Shown: positions 1 through 8,929 of the stretch, one piece after another
Position numbering within the stretch: position 1 is the first letter of the stretch
Layout of the letters: every line of letters starts with the position of its first letter
Source of the DNA: Mycobacterium sp. D16Q14
GTDB taxonomy: Bacteria; Actinomycetota; Actinomycetes; Mycobacteriales; Mycobacteriaceae
Direction of reading: 5' to 3'
Assembly: GCA_002013415.1 (NCBI GenBank)
Contig: MAEX01000003.1
Coordinates: forward strand, 119,571 to 183,570
Length of the DNA: 64,000 bases
Position numbers and translations under genes: made by a program
Notes under the pieces: generated by a model
The model's database searches: none
What the model was told of the DNA's origin: nothing
The model's input: only the letters and a program-made list of their open reading frames with translations

Positions 1-645
1 CGCCTGAATTGCCGTGTCAGCCAGGGCTACGGGATGACCGAGCTCAGCCCCGTCAGCCACCTCATTCCGCCGGGTCGGCCCGATATCCCGCTGAACTCGG
101 TGGGTATCCCGGTGCCGAATTCTGAGAACAAGCTCATCGACACCGAGACCGGTGCGGAGATCGAGATTCCTGCCGAGGGCGAGAGTGCGCCCGGCGAGCT
201 GCTGGTGCGTGGCCCCAATGTGATGGCCGGTTACCTCGGCAACGAGGAGGCCACCGCAGCGACGATCGAACCCGACGGGTTCCTGCACACCGGAGATATC
301 GCGGTCGTGCGCGCCGACGGCGTGGTGACGATCGTCGATCGGCTCAAGGAGCTGATCAAGTACAAGGGTTACCAGGTGCCGCCCGCCGAGTTAGAGGCGT
401 TGCTGCTGACGCACCCGGGTATTGGCGACGCTGCCGTCATCGGCGTTCCCGACCCCTCCAGCGGCGAGATTCCCAAGGCGTTCGTGGTCCGCACTGATCA
501 GGACCTCACTGATGAAGAGGTCATGGCCTTCGTCCAGCAGAAGGTGGCTCCGCACAAGCGGATTCGACAGGTGGAGTTCATCGACGCCATCCCCAAGAGC
601 GCTGCGGGCAAGATCCTGCGCAAGGATCTGCGCGCACGCATCTGA
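1..645 (+). CDS. Acyl-CoA synthetase (AMP-binding), C-terminal part only
   Basis: This is the last 214 codons of an ANL-superfamily acyl-CoA or 4-coumarate-CoA-like ligase; the start lies outside the window, and the frame is open from base 1. It begins in the YGMTE nucleotide-binding motif (residues 10-14) and runs through GELLVRGPNVMAGY, the hinge GDIAVV..VDRLKELIKYKGYQV and the C-terminal catalytic lysine motif PKSAAGKILRKDL. The family activates a carboxylic acid to acyl-AMP and then acyl-CoA. The downstream SDR, monooxygenase, esterase and acyltransferase suggest a lipid substrate, in a gene set like the mymA operon of M. tuberculosis (inference). The exact substrate cannot be read from this fragment. 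Confidence 0.93.
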   Translation, partial: RLNCRVSQGYGMTELSPVSHLIPPGRPDIPLNSVGIPVPNSENKLIDTETGAEIEIPAEGESAPGELLVRGPNVMAGYLGNEEATAATIEPDGFLHTGDIAVVRADGVVTIVDRLKELIKYKGYQVPPAELEALLLTHPGIGDAAVIGVPDPSSGEIPKAFVVRTDQDLTDEEVMAFVQQKVAPHKRIRQVEFIDAIPKSAAGKILRKDLRARI

Positions 646-696
646 CCTGCGAAATCCAGTGGCGGGTTGTCAGGCCCGAGTGGCACCCTGGACCGT

Positions 697-1251
697 ATGG
701 GTCACGTGTACGAGGAGATTGACGACAAGCTCGCTCGATGGCTGACCGAGCAGCCGGTGTTCTTCGTGGGCACCGCACCGAGCGGCCCCGAAGGGCACGT
801 CAATGTCTCTCCCAAGGGGATGGCCGGGACCTTCGCGGTGTTCGGGCCACACCACGTGGGCTACCTGGACTACGTCGGCAGCGGTGCGGAGACCATCGCG
901 CACGTGCGCGATAACGGGCGCATCGTGCTCATGTTCTGCTCGTTCGACAAGCGCTGCCGCATCATCCGGCTGCACGGCCGCGCCCGTGTGGTGCAGTTCA
1001 ACGAACCCGACTACCCGACGCTGCGTGGCCACTTCGACAAGAAGCTCGAAAAGGGTGCGCGCTCAATCATTTTGGTTGACGTCACCCGGGTGGCCGACTC
1101 CTGCGGCTACTCGGTTCCGCTGATGGATTTCGTGGGTCATCGAGACGTGTACGAGAAGCACATCGAGAAGGTGCCGGAGCAGAAGATGACCCTGGAGGGC
1201 GCGCTGGAGAAGAACGGCAGCTCGATTGATGGCCTGCCCGCGCTGCAGTAG
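697..1251 (+). CDS. Pyridoxamine 5'-phosphate oxidase-like flavin/F420-binding family protein
   Basis: A 184-residue protein of the split beta-barrel PNPOx-like fold. The N-terminal half (VFFVGTAPSG, HVNVSPKGM, then LDYVGSGAETIAHVRDNGRI) is typical of the PF01243 family, whose members bind FMN or F420 and act as oxidoreductases or cofactor carriers. I chose ATG 697 over an in-frame TTG at 667 because the conserved N-terminus begins there, although no strong ribosome binding site precedes either. It sits between the acyl-CoA synthetase and the SDR but has its own intergenic gaps. The substrate is unknown. Confidence 0.82.
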   Translation: MGHVYEEIDDKLARWLTEQPVFFVGTAPSGPEGHVNVSPKGMAGTFAVFGPHHVGYLDYVGSGAETIAHVRDNGRIVLMFCSFDKRCRIIRLHGRARVVQFNEPDYPTLRGHFDKKLEKGARSIILVDVTRVADSCGYSVPLMDFVGHRDVYEKHIEKVPEQKMTLEGALEKNGSSIDGLPALQ

Positions 1252-1374
1252 TCTTCGCGCGGTACGACTAACCCGACATTAATCTCGCCGGACCCTTGAC
1301 AAGCGGGCGGGCGTGACACACGCTTGGTTTACGTTTACGAGTGATGCGTAAGCGACAAGCGAAGGGTGATGCCA

Positions 1375-2298
1375 ATGACGGCACCCGACGCGGGAGCCTA
1401 CCCGCGCCGACGTCCGAAGGTCAGTTACGGGGCGAGCGCGGTGGTGACGGGCGCAGGCAGCGGCATCGGACGCGCCTTCGCGGAGGCCATCGTCGCTCGT
1501 GGCGGCCGGGTGGTGTGTGCCGATATCAACCTGGCCAGCGCACAGGAGACCGCCGACAAGCTTGGACGTGACAACGCGCATCCTGTCGTGTGCGACGTCA
1601 GTTCGTATGACGAGATCGTCACGCTCGCCGACACCGCGACCGACTGGCTGGGGCAGGCCCCCGATCTGGTGATCAACAACGCGGGTATCGGAACGGGCGG
1701 CAAACCCATCGGTGAGGTGTCGATGGACGACTGGCACGCCACCATCGGCATCAACATGTGGGGAATGATTTACGGTTGCCAGGTTTTCACCCCCCGGCTG
1801 CGTGAACAGGGATTCGGCGGCATCATCAACGTGTCGTCCGCCGCCAGTTTCGCGGCCGCGCCATTGATGGGCCCGTACAACGTGAGCAAGGCTGCCGTGC
1901 TCGCGCTCTCGGAGACGCTACGTGCCGAGCTGGCGGGCAGCGGGGTGCTGGTAACGGTGCTATGTCCCACGGCCGTCAAGACGAACATCCTGGACGGCGC
2001 ACGCATCCCCGGGCCGCTGACCAACCTCGCGAGTACCGCGTTCAAATGGGTTGGGGTGTCGCCGGAATGGATCGCGAAGACCACCCTCAACGCGCACGAT
2101 CGGGGGCGGCTGTATGTGGTCCCGCAGCCCGATGCAAAACTCATCTGGGCGATGAAACGTCATGCGCCGGTGCCCTATTCGTGGGCCGCGGGAATCATCT
2201 CACGGTTGGGCCGGCTACTGCCCGCGGACACCGATCCGCGTGAGTTGTGGGATACCGCCTACGAAAAGGAATCCCCGGTCAAGGTGGTGCCCCGGTGA
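1375..2298 (+). CDS. Short-chain dehydrogenase/reductase
   Basis: A 307-residue classical SDR. The Rossmann motif TGAGSGIGRAF lies near residue 25, NNAG near residue 100 and the catalytic YNVSK near residue 165, with a C-terminal extension of about 70 residues typical of actinobacterial SDRs linked to lipid oxidation. These enzymes interconvert alcohols and ketones with NAD(P). Start choice: GAAGGG at 1361-1366 is well spaced for ATG 1375; GTG 1366 and ATG 1369 are also in frame. The stop overlaps the start of the flavoprotein-esterase fusion by 3 bases (GTGA), so the two are translationally coupled. The ketone product would suit the downstream monooxygenases (inference). Confidence 0.9.
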   Translation: MTAPDAGAYPRRRPKVSYGASAVVTGAGSGIGRAFAEAIVARGGRVVCADINLASAQETADKLGRDNAHPVVCDVSSYDEIVTLADTATDWLGQAPDLVINNAGIGTGGKPIGEVSMDDWHATIGINMWGMIYGCQVFTPRLREQGFGGIINVSSAASFAAAPLMGPYNVSKAAVLALSETLRAELAGSGVLVTVLCPTAVKTNILDGARIPGPLTNLASTAFKWVGVSPEWIAKTTLNAHDRGRLYVVPQPDAKLIWAMKRHAPVPYSWAAGIISRLGRLLPADTDPRELWDTAYEKESPVKVVPR

Positions 2299-4334
2299 CG
2301 GGCCCCGCGCTGTCGGTCGTCGTCGTAGGCGCCGGATACACCGGTCTGGGTACCGCGGTGGGTTTACAAGAGGCCGGGATCGCCGACTTCACCGTGCTCG
2401 ATCGTGCCCGCCCGGCACCGGGAAGCTGGCGTGACGACACCATCGCCCTGTTCAAGCTCGATCCGCACGTGAAGTTCGGTCATGACGTCACCCGGATCGC
2501 GCTCGACGGTGACTTGTGGATCGTGGACACGGAAGCAGGACAGCGCTTCACCGCACGCGCGGTCGTGCTGGCCACCGGGTCGGTGGACGGTAGTCCCGAC
2601 ATCCGGGGTATCGAGGGGTACACCGGAAAGATCCTCGACGCCGCCAGGATCGGTGACGGTACAGAGTTCGCCGGGCTGCGTGTCGCCGTCGTCGGTAATA
2701 GCGCCGCCGCCGCGTCGGTGCTGCCCGTAGTGGTGCGAAATGCTGCCAGTGTCAAGCTTTTCCAGAGTTCACCCGATTGGGTGCTGCCTCGGACCAGTGG
2801 CCGCGTCGGTCAGCTGGTCGATCGCACGCTACGCCGTGAGACACGCCAGGCCTGGTTCTCGGGTAGGCGTACCACAACGCTCGGGCTGCTCGAAGTAGTG
2901 GCCCAGCGCAACCTGCGCCGGCGTGTGCCGGACCCCTGGATCCGGCGTCAACTGACGCCGCTGAGGCTCACCGGTCGCCCCAACGTCGTGGTGACCGATG
3001 AGTTCCTTACCGCACTGCAAGCACCCAACTGCAAGCTGGTTACCTGGCCCATTGCCCGGTTCAGCAGTGGAGGCATCCGCACCGCCGAAGGCATCGATCA
3101 TCAGTGTGATGTCGTGGTTTTCGCATCCAGCCCGGATGCGGGATCGACCATCGCGGTGGTGCCGGTGGTGGGAGCCCAGCGTCGAAAGCTGAAGCCGGCG
3201 GGCCGCGTTTCGGCCACCGTGGCGGGTTTCCCGAACTTGTTCCTCGCCGACCTGCCAGCCACCGAACCGAGTCGCGACAGTGCTCGAAAGACACAGGCGC
3301 GAATCAATGCCGTCGTCGGTGGTGTGGCGTTGGCACTGCGCACGGCGGACGTCGCCGGGACAGCGGTCTCCGAGGCCTCGCGGCGCACCAGGGCCACCGC
3401 GGCGCTGACCTCCATCGGGTTGCGGCCAGTACTGTCTCGCGCCCGCCTGGATAAAACGGGCAAGCCCGGTGTGCTGCTGGCGCGCCGGATCGTCGCGACC
3501 ATCATGGCGCTCGGCGGAGCGATGCCCCGCGGCACCGAGGTGGCGCGGTTGAGGGATCCGATACGGGCAGAATGGGTTCGGGCAGGGGCTGCGCTCAGCG
3601 CCGACGATCAGGGGCCGGTCATCCTGTACGTCCATGGCAGTGGTTATGTCATCTGCTCGGCGAAAACTCACCGCTCGATGGTCGCCCGCCTGTCGGAGGC
3701 GACCGGCCTGCCTGCCTTCACCGTCGACTACCGGTTGGCACCCGAACATGTCTTTCCGGCGGCCGCCGACGACGTCCGGGCCGCCTACGACTGGCTGCTG
3801 GAACGCGGTCATGCTGCCCAGGACATTGTGGTCGCCGGTGATTCGGCGGGCGGGCATCTCGCGGTGGACCTGCTCATCGAGAACCACAGGCTGAACGTGC
3901 CGCAACCCGGTGCGGTGGCGTTATTCTCGCCACTGTTGGACGTGACGCTCGGTTTGGCCGCCGAACGCGAGAAGGTGCGGCCAGACCCCGCCATCACCGC
4001 GGCCGCCGCTAAACATCTGGTGGACAAGTACACCCGCTGTGAGCCTGCCGACTCGCCACGCCTACGTCTGAGCTTTCCCTCCGGAATCTCCCTGCCGCCC
4101 ATTCTGATTCAGGCCGGCGGGGCCGAGTTCCTGGCCGCCGACGCGGAGGAGCTCGCGCGAATGATCGTTCAGGCCGGTGGGCAATGCGATCTGCAGATTT
4201 GGCCCGAGCAGATCCACGTGTTCCAGGCCCTGCCCCGGTTGATTCCGGAGGCCGACGCGGCACTCGGCGAGGCCGCCAGATTCATCACCGGGGTGCTGGC
4301 CCAACAGCCCCTGCGTACGGCCCGGACCGCATAG
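2295..4334 (+). CDS. Fusion of a degenerate flavin monooxygenase-like domain with an HSL-family alpha/beta hydrolase
   Basis: A 679-residue two-domain protein from GTG 2295, which overlaps the SDR stop. Residues 1-360 resemble class B flavin monooxygenases: the first dinucleotide motif is present (VVVVGAGYTGLG). However, the usual GGTWxxNxYPGxxxD segment and the 50 or so residues after it are gone, leaving APGSWRDDTIALFKLDPHV. The Baeyer-Villiger fingerprint FxGxxxHxxxWP is also lost (YTGKILDAARIG), and the second Rossmann motif is VVGNSAAA. Residues 430-670 form a complete fold-3 esterase with HGSGY in the oxyanion-hole position, GDSAGG nucleophile elbow, DYRLAPE and a C-terminal His in QIHVFQ. 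The esterase half therefore looks active, and the flavin half may be catalytically dead or a scaffold (inference). Confidence 0.85.
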   Translation: MTGPALSVVVVGAGYTGLGTAVGLQEAGIADFTVLDRARPAPGSWRDDTIALFKLDPHVKFGHDVTRIALDGDLWIVDTEAGQRFTARAVVLATGSVDGSPDIRGIEGYTGKILDAARIGDGTEFAGLRVAVVGNSAAAASVLPVVVRNAASVKLFQSSPDWVLPRTSGRVGQLVDRTLRRETRQAWFSGRRTTTLGLLEVVAQRNLRRRVPDPWIRRQLTPLRLTGRPNVVVTDEFLTALQAPNCKLVTWPIARFSSGGIRTAEGIDHQCDVVVFASSPDAGSTIAVVPVVGAQRRKLKPAGRVSATVAGFPNLFLADLPATEPSRDSARKTQARINAVVGGVALALRTADVAGTAVSEASRRTRATAALTSIGLRPVLSRARLDKTGKPGVLLARRIVATIMALGGAMPRGTEVARLRDPIRAEWVRAGAALSADDQGPVILYVHGSGYVICSAKTHRSMVARLSEATGLPAFTVDYRLAPEHVFPAAADDVRAAYDWLLERGHAAQDIVVAGDSAGGHLAVDLLIENHRLNVPQPGAVALFSPLLDVTLGLAAEREKVRPDPAITAAAAKHLVDKYTRCEPADSPRLRLSFPSGISLPPILIQAGGAEFLAADAEELARMIVQAGGQCDLQIWPEQIHVFQALPRLIPEADAALGEAARFITGVLAQQPLRTARTA

Positions 4335-4347
4335 GAAGGCTGAAGAG

Positions 4348-5289
4348 ATGGCCATTGTTCTGGAAGACATGCTGCAGACCATCAAGGACAAGCAGTGGGC
4401 CCTGGCCGATGTGGACTGGGAAGCTCCTGGCGCCGAGCAGATCACCGACGAGCAGCGGCCCAAGCTGAAGGCCTTCATGGCAGACCTGGTGTGGATCGAA
4501 AATATCGGCGCGCGCGGGTTTTCGGCGTTGGCCAAAAAGGCCCCCAATGAGACGCTCGCGGAGATCTACCGGTACTTCCACGCCGAGGAACAAAAGCACG
4601 CCAATGCCGAGCTGGCGTTGATGCGGCGCTGGGGCATGCTCGAGAAGGATGAAGTTCCTGTACCGAATGTGAACGTGCGCTTGGCCATTGAATGGCTGGA
4701 CCGATACTCGGACGGGTTGTCGCTCACCGTGTTGGGCACCATCATCCCGCTACTGGAAGTGGCCCTGGACGGCGCGCTGCTGAAGTTCCTGCTGGAGGAG
4801 GTCCATGACCCCGTCTGTCACCAGGCCTTCCGACATATCAACTCTGACGAATCGCGTCATCTGGCAGTGGATTTCCATGTACTAGACATGATGGGGCAGG
4901 GCAATCTGCGCCGCGTCATCATCGAGAATGTCGCCACGGTGCTCAACCCTTCGTTGTTGATGGGGTTGCTGTTGGGGCTCGGCACGGGAATCCCGCTCAT
5001 CAACAGAATCAAGGGCAATCTGATCGGCATGGGCCTGCGTGAACAGCGTTTGTACGACGCCATGGAGCGGTTCGTCAATGTCGGCAGCCGCGGCAAGGGC
5101 ACTCGGTTGCTGGTGTACCAGGTACTGCGGCTCGGCGCGGCGATGATCACCAACGAGCAGAACCCGCTTCACGGCCCGTATCACGCTGTGGCCAACACCA
5201 TGGTCAAGCTGTCCGACTACTACCCGAAGCGCTGGCTTGCCGAACAGCCGAGCTGGTCCAAGGAACTCACTTATGAGGCCATTGCATGA
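4348..5289 (+). CDS. Ferritin-like diiron protein of unknown substrate
   Basis: A 313-residue, mostly helical protein with the full four-helix diiron-carboxylate signature: Glu51, Glu81-x2-His84, Glu137 and Glu168-x2-His171 (EEQKH and DESRH motifs). Such sites occur in diiron oxygenases and desaturases. It has a good ribosome binding site (AGGAAGG, 4334-4340) and overlaps the next monooxygenase by an ATGA junction, so it is in the same operon as the fusion protein upstream and the monooxygenase downstream. A hydrophobic stretch around residues 200-220 could associate with membrane. A diiron oxygenase or N-oxygenase role is inference; I cannot name the reaction. Confidence 0.78.
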   Translation: MAIVLEDMLQTIKDKQWALADVDWEAPGAEQITDEQRPKLKAFMADLVWIENIGARGFSALAKKAPNETLAEIYRYFHAEEQKHANAELALMRRWGMLEKDEVPVPNVNVRLAIEWLDRYSDGLSLTVLGTIIPLLEVALDGALLKFLLEEVHDPVCHQAFRHINSDESRHLAVDFHVLDMMGQGNLRRVIIENVATVLNPSLLMGLLLGLGTGIPLINRIKGNLIGMGLREQRLYDAMERFVNVGSRGKGTRLLVYQVLRLGAAMITNEQNPLHGPYHAVANTMVKLSDYYPKRWLAEQPSWSKELTYEAIA

Positions 5290-6827
5290 CCGGCCAACCT
5301 GATCATTACGTGGCCGTCATCGGCGCGGGGCTGGCCGGATTCGGTATCGGATTGGAGTTGCGCCGCCGGGGTATCGAAGACTTCGTCATTTTTGAGCGCA
5401 TGGATGGCGTTGGCGGCACCTGGCGTCAGAACGTCTATCCCGGTATCGGCGTGGACATCCCGGCGCAGGCCTACCAGTTCCGCCATGCTCTGAACCCGGA
5501 GTGGACCAGGTTTTACGCCAAGGGCGGGGAGGTACTCAGCTACATCGAGCGGCTGTACCGAGAAAACGACGTGCAGCGTTTTGTCCGATTCGGCAGCGAT
5601 GTGGGAGCGCGTACGTGGGACGAGGATGCGAAGTTCTGGCGGCTCCGGGTCAACGGGCGGGAGGTGACGGCGAGGTTCGTCGTCGCGGCGGCCGGGCCGT
5701 TTCCCGAACCCAAACCGGCTGACCTGAAGGGGCTGGACGACTTCCGCGGCACCATCCTTCGGTCGGCCGCCTGGGACCACAGCATCGAGCTGAAGGGTAA
5801 GCGCGTCGCCGTCATCGGCACCGGGGCCAGCGCCGTGCAGATCATTCCGGAGATCGCGGGCGAAGTAGACCATCTCGACGTCTACCAGCGCACCCCGATC
5901 TGGGTCTTCCCCAAGGTCGACCCGAGCATGCCGGCACCCTTGCGCGCGTTGTTCCGCCGGGTGCCCACCACGCAACGGTTACTTCAGGAAAGTCTGGAGT
6001 TCATCGTCGGCGGTGCGCTCGTCTACGGGGTGCTGTATGCCGGTCGTCTCGGCAACACCCCGGGGGCGCTGCGTTGGCTACTGGGCAATGTCTCCTATCG
6101 GTTGCAGGTGCCCGATAAGGAGCTGCGGGCCAGGCTCACGCCCGACTACGACTTCGGGTGCAAACGCCCTGCCACGTCCAACACGTACCTGCCGACCTTC
6201 AACCGGGTCAACGTGGAGCTCGTGACCGACCCGATCGAGACCATCACCGAGAAGGGCGTCCGAACCGCCGCAGGTGCGGAACGAGAGATCGATGTCTTGG
6301 TCCTCGCCACCGGTTTCCGGTTGTTCTTCGATCCACAGGTGTACCGGGACCGGCCGGTGATCGGCCGGGACGGCTTCGATCTGGCCGACTTCTACCAGAG
6401 CCACGTACCGCAGAGCTATCACGGCTTCTCGATACCGGGACTGCCCAACACCTTCAACGTCTTTGGCCAATATGGGTGGACCGGTGGCACCTACCACAGC
6501 GTGGTTGACACCGCGGCCATCCACATTGGGCGGGTCATCGGCGAGGCGCGACGACTCGGGGCCACCGATGTCGAGGTGCGGGTGGACGCCGCCGATGCCT
6601 GGACCGAGGATGCGCGGTCGCGGTACACCTACTCGCTGTTTCAGACCGGCAACTGCGTCACCGCCAACAGCTACTACTTCGACCACAACGGCGAATCCGC
6701 GTACATCCGGCCGCTGTCGACGCAGGCAGCGCGCCGCTCGTCGCGCACCTTCCCTCTCCATGACTACATTTTCGAAGGTCGCGAAGAGTCGGTCCGGCCG
6801 GTCGCGGCGGCGGCGATGGCCGAATAG
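5286..6827 (+). CDS. FAD-dependent monooxygenase (Baeyer-Villiger-like)
   Basis: A 513-residue class B flavoprotein monooxygenase. It has the N-terminal FAD motif VIGAGLAGFG, the GVGGTWRQNVYPGIGVDIP segment, the NADPH motif VIGTGAS and the C-terminal LATGFR and FNVFGQYGWTGG blocks. The Baeyer-Villiger fingerprint reads FRGTILRSAAWD, with Arg in place of the usual central His. The family inserts oxygen into ketones or oxygenates heteroatoms using NADPH and O2. It is translationally coupled (ATGA) to the diiron protein. Because of the His-to-Arg change, I would not assume ketone-to-ester activity without testing. Confidence 0.88.
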   Translation: MTGQPDHYVAVIGAGLAGFGIGLELRRRGIEDFVIFERMDGVGGTWRQNVYPGIGVDIPAQAYQFRHALNPEWTRFYAKGGEVLSYIERLYRENDVQRFVRFGSDVGARTWDEDAKFWRLRVNGREVTARFVVAAAGPFPEPKPADLKGLDDFRGTILRSAAWDHSIELKGKRVAVIGTGASAVQIIPEIAGEVDHLDVYQRTPIWVFPKVDPSMPAPLRALFRRVPTTQRLLQESLEFIVGGALVYGVLYAGRLGNTPGALRWLLGNVSYRLQVPDKELRARLTPDYDFGCKRPATSNTYLPTFNRVNVELVTDPIETITEKGVRTAAGAEREIDVLVLATGFRLFFDPQVYRDRPVIGRDGFDLADFYQSHVPQSYHGFSIPGLPNTFNVFGQYGWTGGTYHSVVDTAAIHIGRVIGEARRLGATDVEVRVDAADAWTEDARSRYTYSLFQTGNCVTANSYYFDHNGESAYIRPLSTQAARRSSRTFPLHDYIFEGREESVRPVAAAAMAE

Positions 6828-6930
6828 GCATCACGCCCTATCCGCAGCTCGACGGGGTGATCAGGTCCGGCGCCCCGCGTCGGCTAAGCCCGCTGCCTGC
6901 ACCGATCCCGTAGTGCGTGGCAATATGGCA

Positions 6931-6978
6931 AGTATCGGGTACTTTCAGTATCGATAACTGGGTGTATCGAATACCTGG
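6931..6978 (+). promoter_or_regulatory. Three tandem 16-bp operator-like repeats upstream of the PapA-like gene
   Basis: Three direct repeats with exact 16-bp periodicity start at 6931, 6947 and 6963. Each carries GTATCG, and each forms a short dyad: AGTATCGGGTACT, AGTATCGATAACT and TGTATCGAATACC. The last ends 17 bases before the start codon at 6996, just upstream of the ribosome binding site AAGGA (6986-6990). The first and third copies fit RGTATCNNRTACY (the third with T at position 1), found upstream of three other operons in this window. A repressor array is the likely function (inference). Confidence 0.6.
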
Positions 6979-6995
6979 CTTGCCTAAGGAGCTTC

Positions 6996-8327
6996 ATGCC
7001 CGAGCTGCTGCCGCCGCGCGTCCTGTCGCCCTCGGAGTCTGTGTTCGTCGTCTCGGGTGCCACCGTGGCGCAACATTGCTATGGCACGGGAACGCTGGAC
7101 GATGCTGCGCTGGCGGATGCGCTCGCCGGATTGGTGGACCTGTATCCGCTGTTGGGTGGCCGGATTCGTATGTCGCGGAATGGATTTGAGCTGCGATTCG
7201 ACCCTAGAGCGCGCCCGGCGGTCATAGTCCAGGATGTTGGTGATGTCGATGTCGGGGACTATGTGGTGGCCGGGAAGTCGGCCTTGCCCCTGGGGCAGGT
7301 GTGTGCGCTGCGGGTGTATCGGTCCGGCGCGAAGTTTAGGGTGACGTTTCTTTTGCACCACGCCATCGCCGACGCCGACGCCGCCATGGCATATCTGCAC
7401 GATATGTGGAAGCTCTACGCGGAGCGCGTGCGACGGGTGAACGGCGTGGTGAGGTTGGTCAGTGCGCCACCGCCGCGTCCCGTTCCGGCCAGTGCCGAGA
7501 CGCTGCTGCGGGCGCGTGGCTATGCCGAACCGGTGTCCCGGCCGATCATGGACCTCCGTCCCGCATACCGCGGCCCCGAATCGATCTGGACCGCCCTGCG
7601 GCCACGTCGCGCGCGGCGGGCACGCCTTCACCTGTCGGTGGAGCAGACCGATCGGCTCCTTGACGTGGGGCGCGCACAGGGGGTCACGCTCAATGGGCTC
7701 GTCAGTGCGGCGCTGGCGCTTGCCGAGCGCGAGCTCTCCGGGAGAAGTGAACTGTCCGTGGCTATTTCCTCATTTGTGAACTTGCGCTCCCGGATCGATC
7801 CGCCGGTCGCTGCGACCGCGGGCACCAACGTGCTGGGCATTGCCGAGATGATCCTTGACGTGAGTCGAGGCAGTGATGCGCTCGACCTCGCCCGCCGCGT
7901 TGTGGCGGACATTCACGATGGGCTACGGACCACCCGCATTCACGACACCGCGTTTGTCCGCGGCGACATCCGGCGGGTGCTGTCTTTGGTGAGGCGGTAT
8001 TTCCTTCTCGTACCGACGGCAGGTTTGGTGCCCACCTTCACCGCCATCCAGGTCACCAACTGGGGGCGGGTATCGGAGTTTGCAACGCCAGAAGGCGTGG
8101 ATATCCATGATTTCCGTTGTGGCGTCGAGCTTCATCCCATGAGCGCATTCATCGCGACCAGGGGCATCGCGATGGTAGAGGGTCGGATCTACTTCGTCAC
8201 CAGCTACAACGGACGCCTGAGTATTGACTTCACCGATCTCGTGACCGCCACGAGCAGTGCGCGGCGAGTCGAGCAGATATTGCACGATGAGATCGAGAAA
8301 TTGCTTCCTGCAAAGGTTTTCGAATGA
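6996..8327 (+). CDS. PapA/wax-ester-synthase-like acyltransferase (condensation-domain fold)
   Basis: A 443-residue protein with the CoA-dependent acyltransferase fold of PapA5, wax ester synthases and NRPS condensation domains. The catalytic HHxxxD motif is HHAIAD near residue 116, followed by DADAAMAYLHDMW. A TNWGR block near residue 350 occupies the place where related enzymes carry a structural DFGWG-type motif. The family transfers long acyl groups onto alcohols or amines. ATG 6996 has AAGGA at 6986. It is preceded by the three tandem operator-like repeats. In context it could esterify alcohols made or released by the neighbouring oxidoreductases and esterase (inference). Confidence 0.8.
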   Translation: MPELLPPRVLSPSESVFVVSGATVAQHCYGTGTLDDAALADALAGLVDLYPLLGGRIRMSRNGFELRFDPRARPAVIVQDVGDVDVGDYVVAGKSALPLGQVCALRVYRSGAKFRVTFLLHHAIADADAAMAYLHDMWKLYAERVRRVNGVVRLVSAPPPRPVPASAETLLRARGYAEPVSRPIMDLRPAYRGPESIWTALRPRRARRARLHLSVEQTDRLLDVGRAQGVTLNGLVSAALALAERELSGRSELSVAISSFVNLRSRIDPPVAATAGTNVLGIAEMILDVSRGSDALDLARRVVADIHDGLRTTRIHDTAFVRGDIRRVLSLVRRYFLLVPTAGLVPTFTAIQVTNWGRVSEFATPEGVDIHDFRCGVELHPMSAFIATRGIAMVEGRIYFVTSYNGRLSIDFTDLVTATSSARRVEQILHDEIEKLLPAKVFE

Positions 8328-8346
8328 ATTCGCAGGAGGTGCCGAC

Positions 8347-8886
8347 GTGAAGTCGCTTTTCGACTCGTCTGGCTGGGGCCGGGAACAGATAGGATTCACC
8401 GACGACGCCGGGGTGTTCGATGTTGCCGCGGCGGCGCTGGGCATCGCAGCGTCCACAGGTCTGTCGCCCCGGGCGGTCACCGCCGTCTTCTTCGGACACG
8501 GTGCCACAGCGGCAGGGGGCGACCCCATCTACATCCAGCATGTCCAGTTCTTTGAAGCAGCGATCGCCGAAGGGGTCCTCCTGGACATGGTTGTGCAGGA
8601 GCTGTCCGCCCCTGGTGCGGCGCAGCCCAGACTTGTCGACGACCCCGCCGCGCGGAACGTGAACATGTTGTCCGTGGTGATGAAGGTTCCGGCGCCGCCG
8701 ACGACCCGATGGTCCGGCGCAGTGGTCGCGCTGCATATCGCGAATGCGCTCAACGTGCTCCGGATCAGCGTGGGTGTGGTGCGCGACCCGGTCGCATGCC
8801 GATACCCCGTCGACGAACTCGTGACGAATGCGTCCGTCGTCGTTCGGGATATGCGCTGCACCGAGCTGAACAGGGAACTGCGTTGA
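8347..8886 (+). CDS. Conserved-looking protein of unknown function
   Basis: A 179-residue protein starting at GTG 8347, chosen because AGGAGG lies at 8334-8339 with ideal spacing; the open frame extends upstream to 8257 but overlaps the acyltransferase gene. I recognise no domain. It is soluble, with no signal peptide or membrane segment, and has a regular alternation of hydrophobic strands. It ends with a Cys-containing segment (DMRCTEL). It follows the acyltransferase by 19 bases, so it is very probably co-transcribed and may assist it, but that is only a guess from position. Confidence 0.7.
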   Translation: MKSLFDSSGWGREQIGFTDDAGVFDVAAAALGIAASTGLSPRAVTAVFFGHGATAAGGDPIYIQHVQFFEAAIAEGVLLDMVVQELSAPGAAQPRLVDDPAARNVNMLSVVMKVPAPPTTRWSGAVVALHIANALNVLRISVGVVRDPVACRYPVDELVTNASVVVRDMRCTELNRELR

Positions 8887-8929
8887 TACGTCTGGAGCAG
8901 CCGTGCAGCCACATGAGAGACTGGCGCCC

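Noticed and set aside
2829..3905. A 358-codon minus-strand frame opposite the fusion gene
   Set aside because: Antisense to a well-supported gene; composition is typical of a spurious frame and there is no ribosome binding site.
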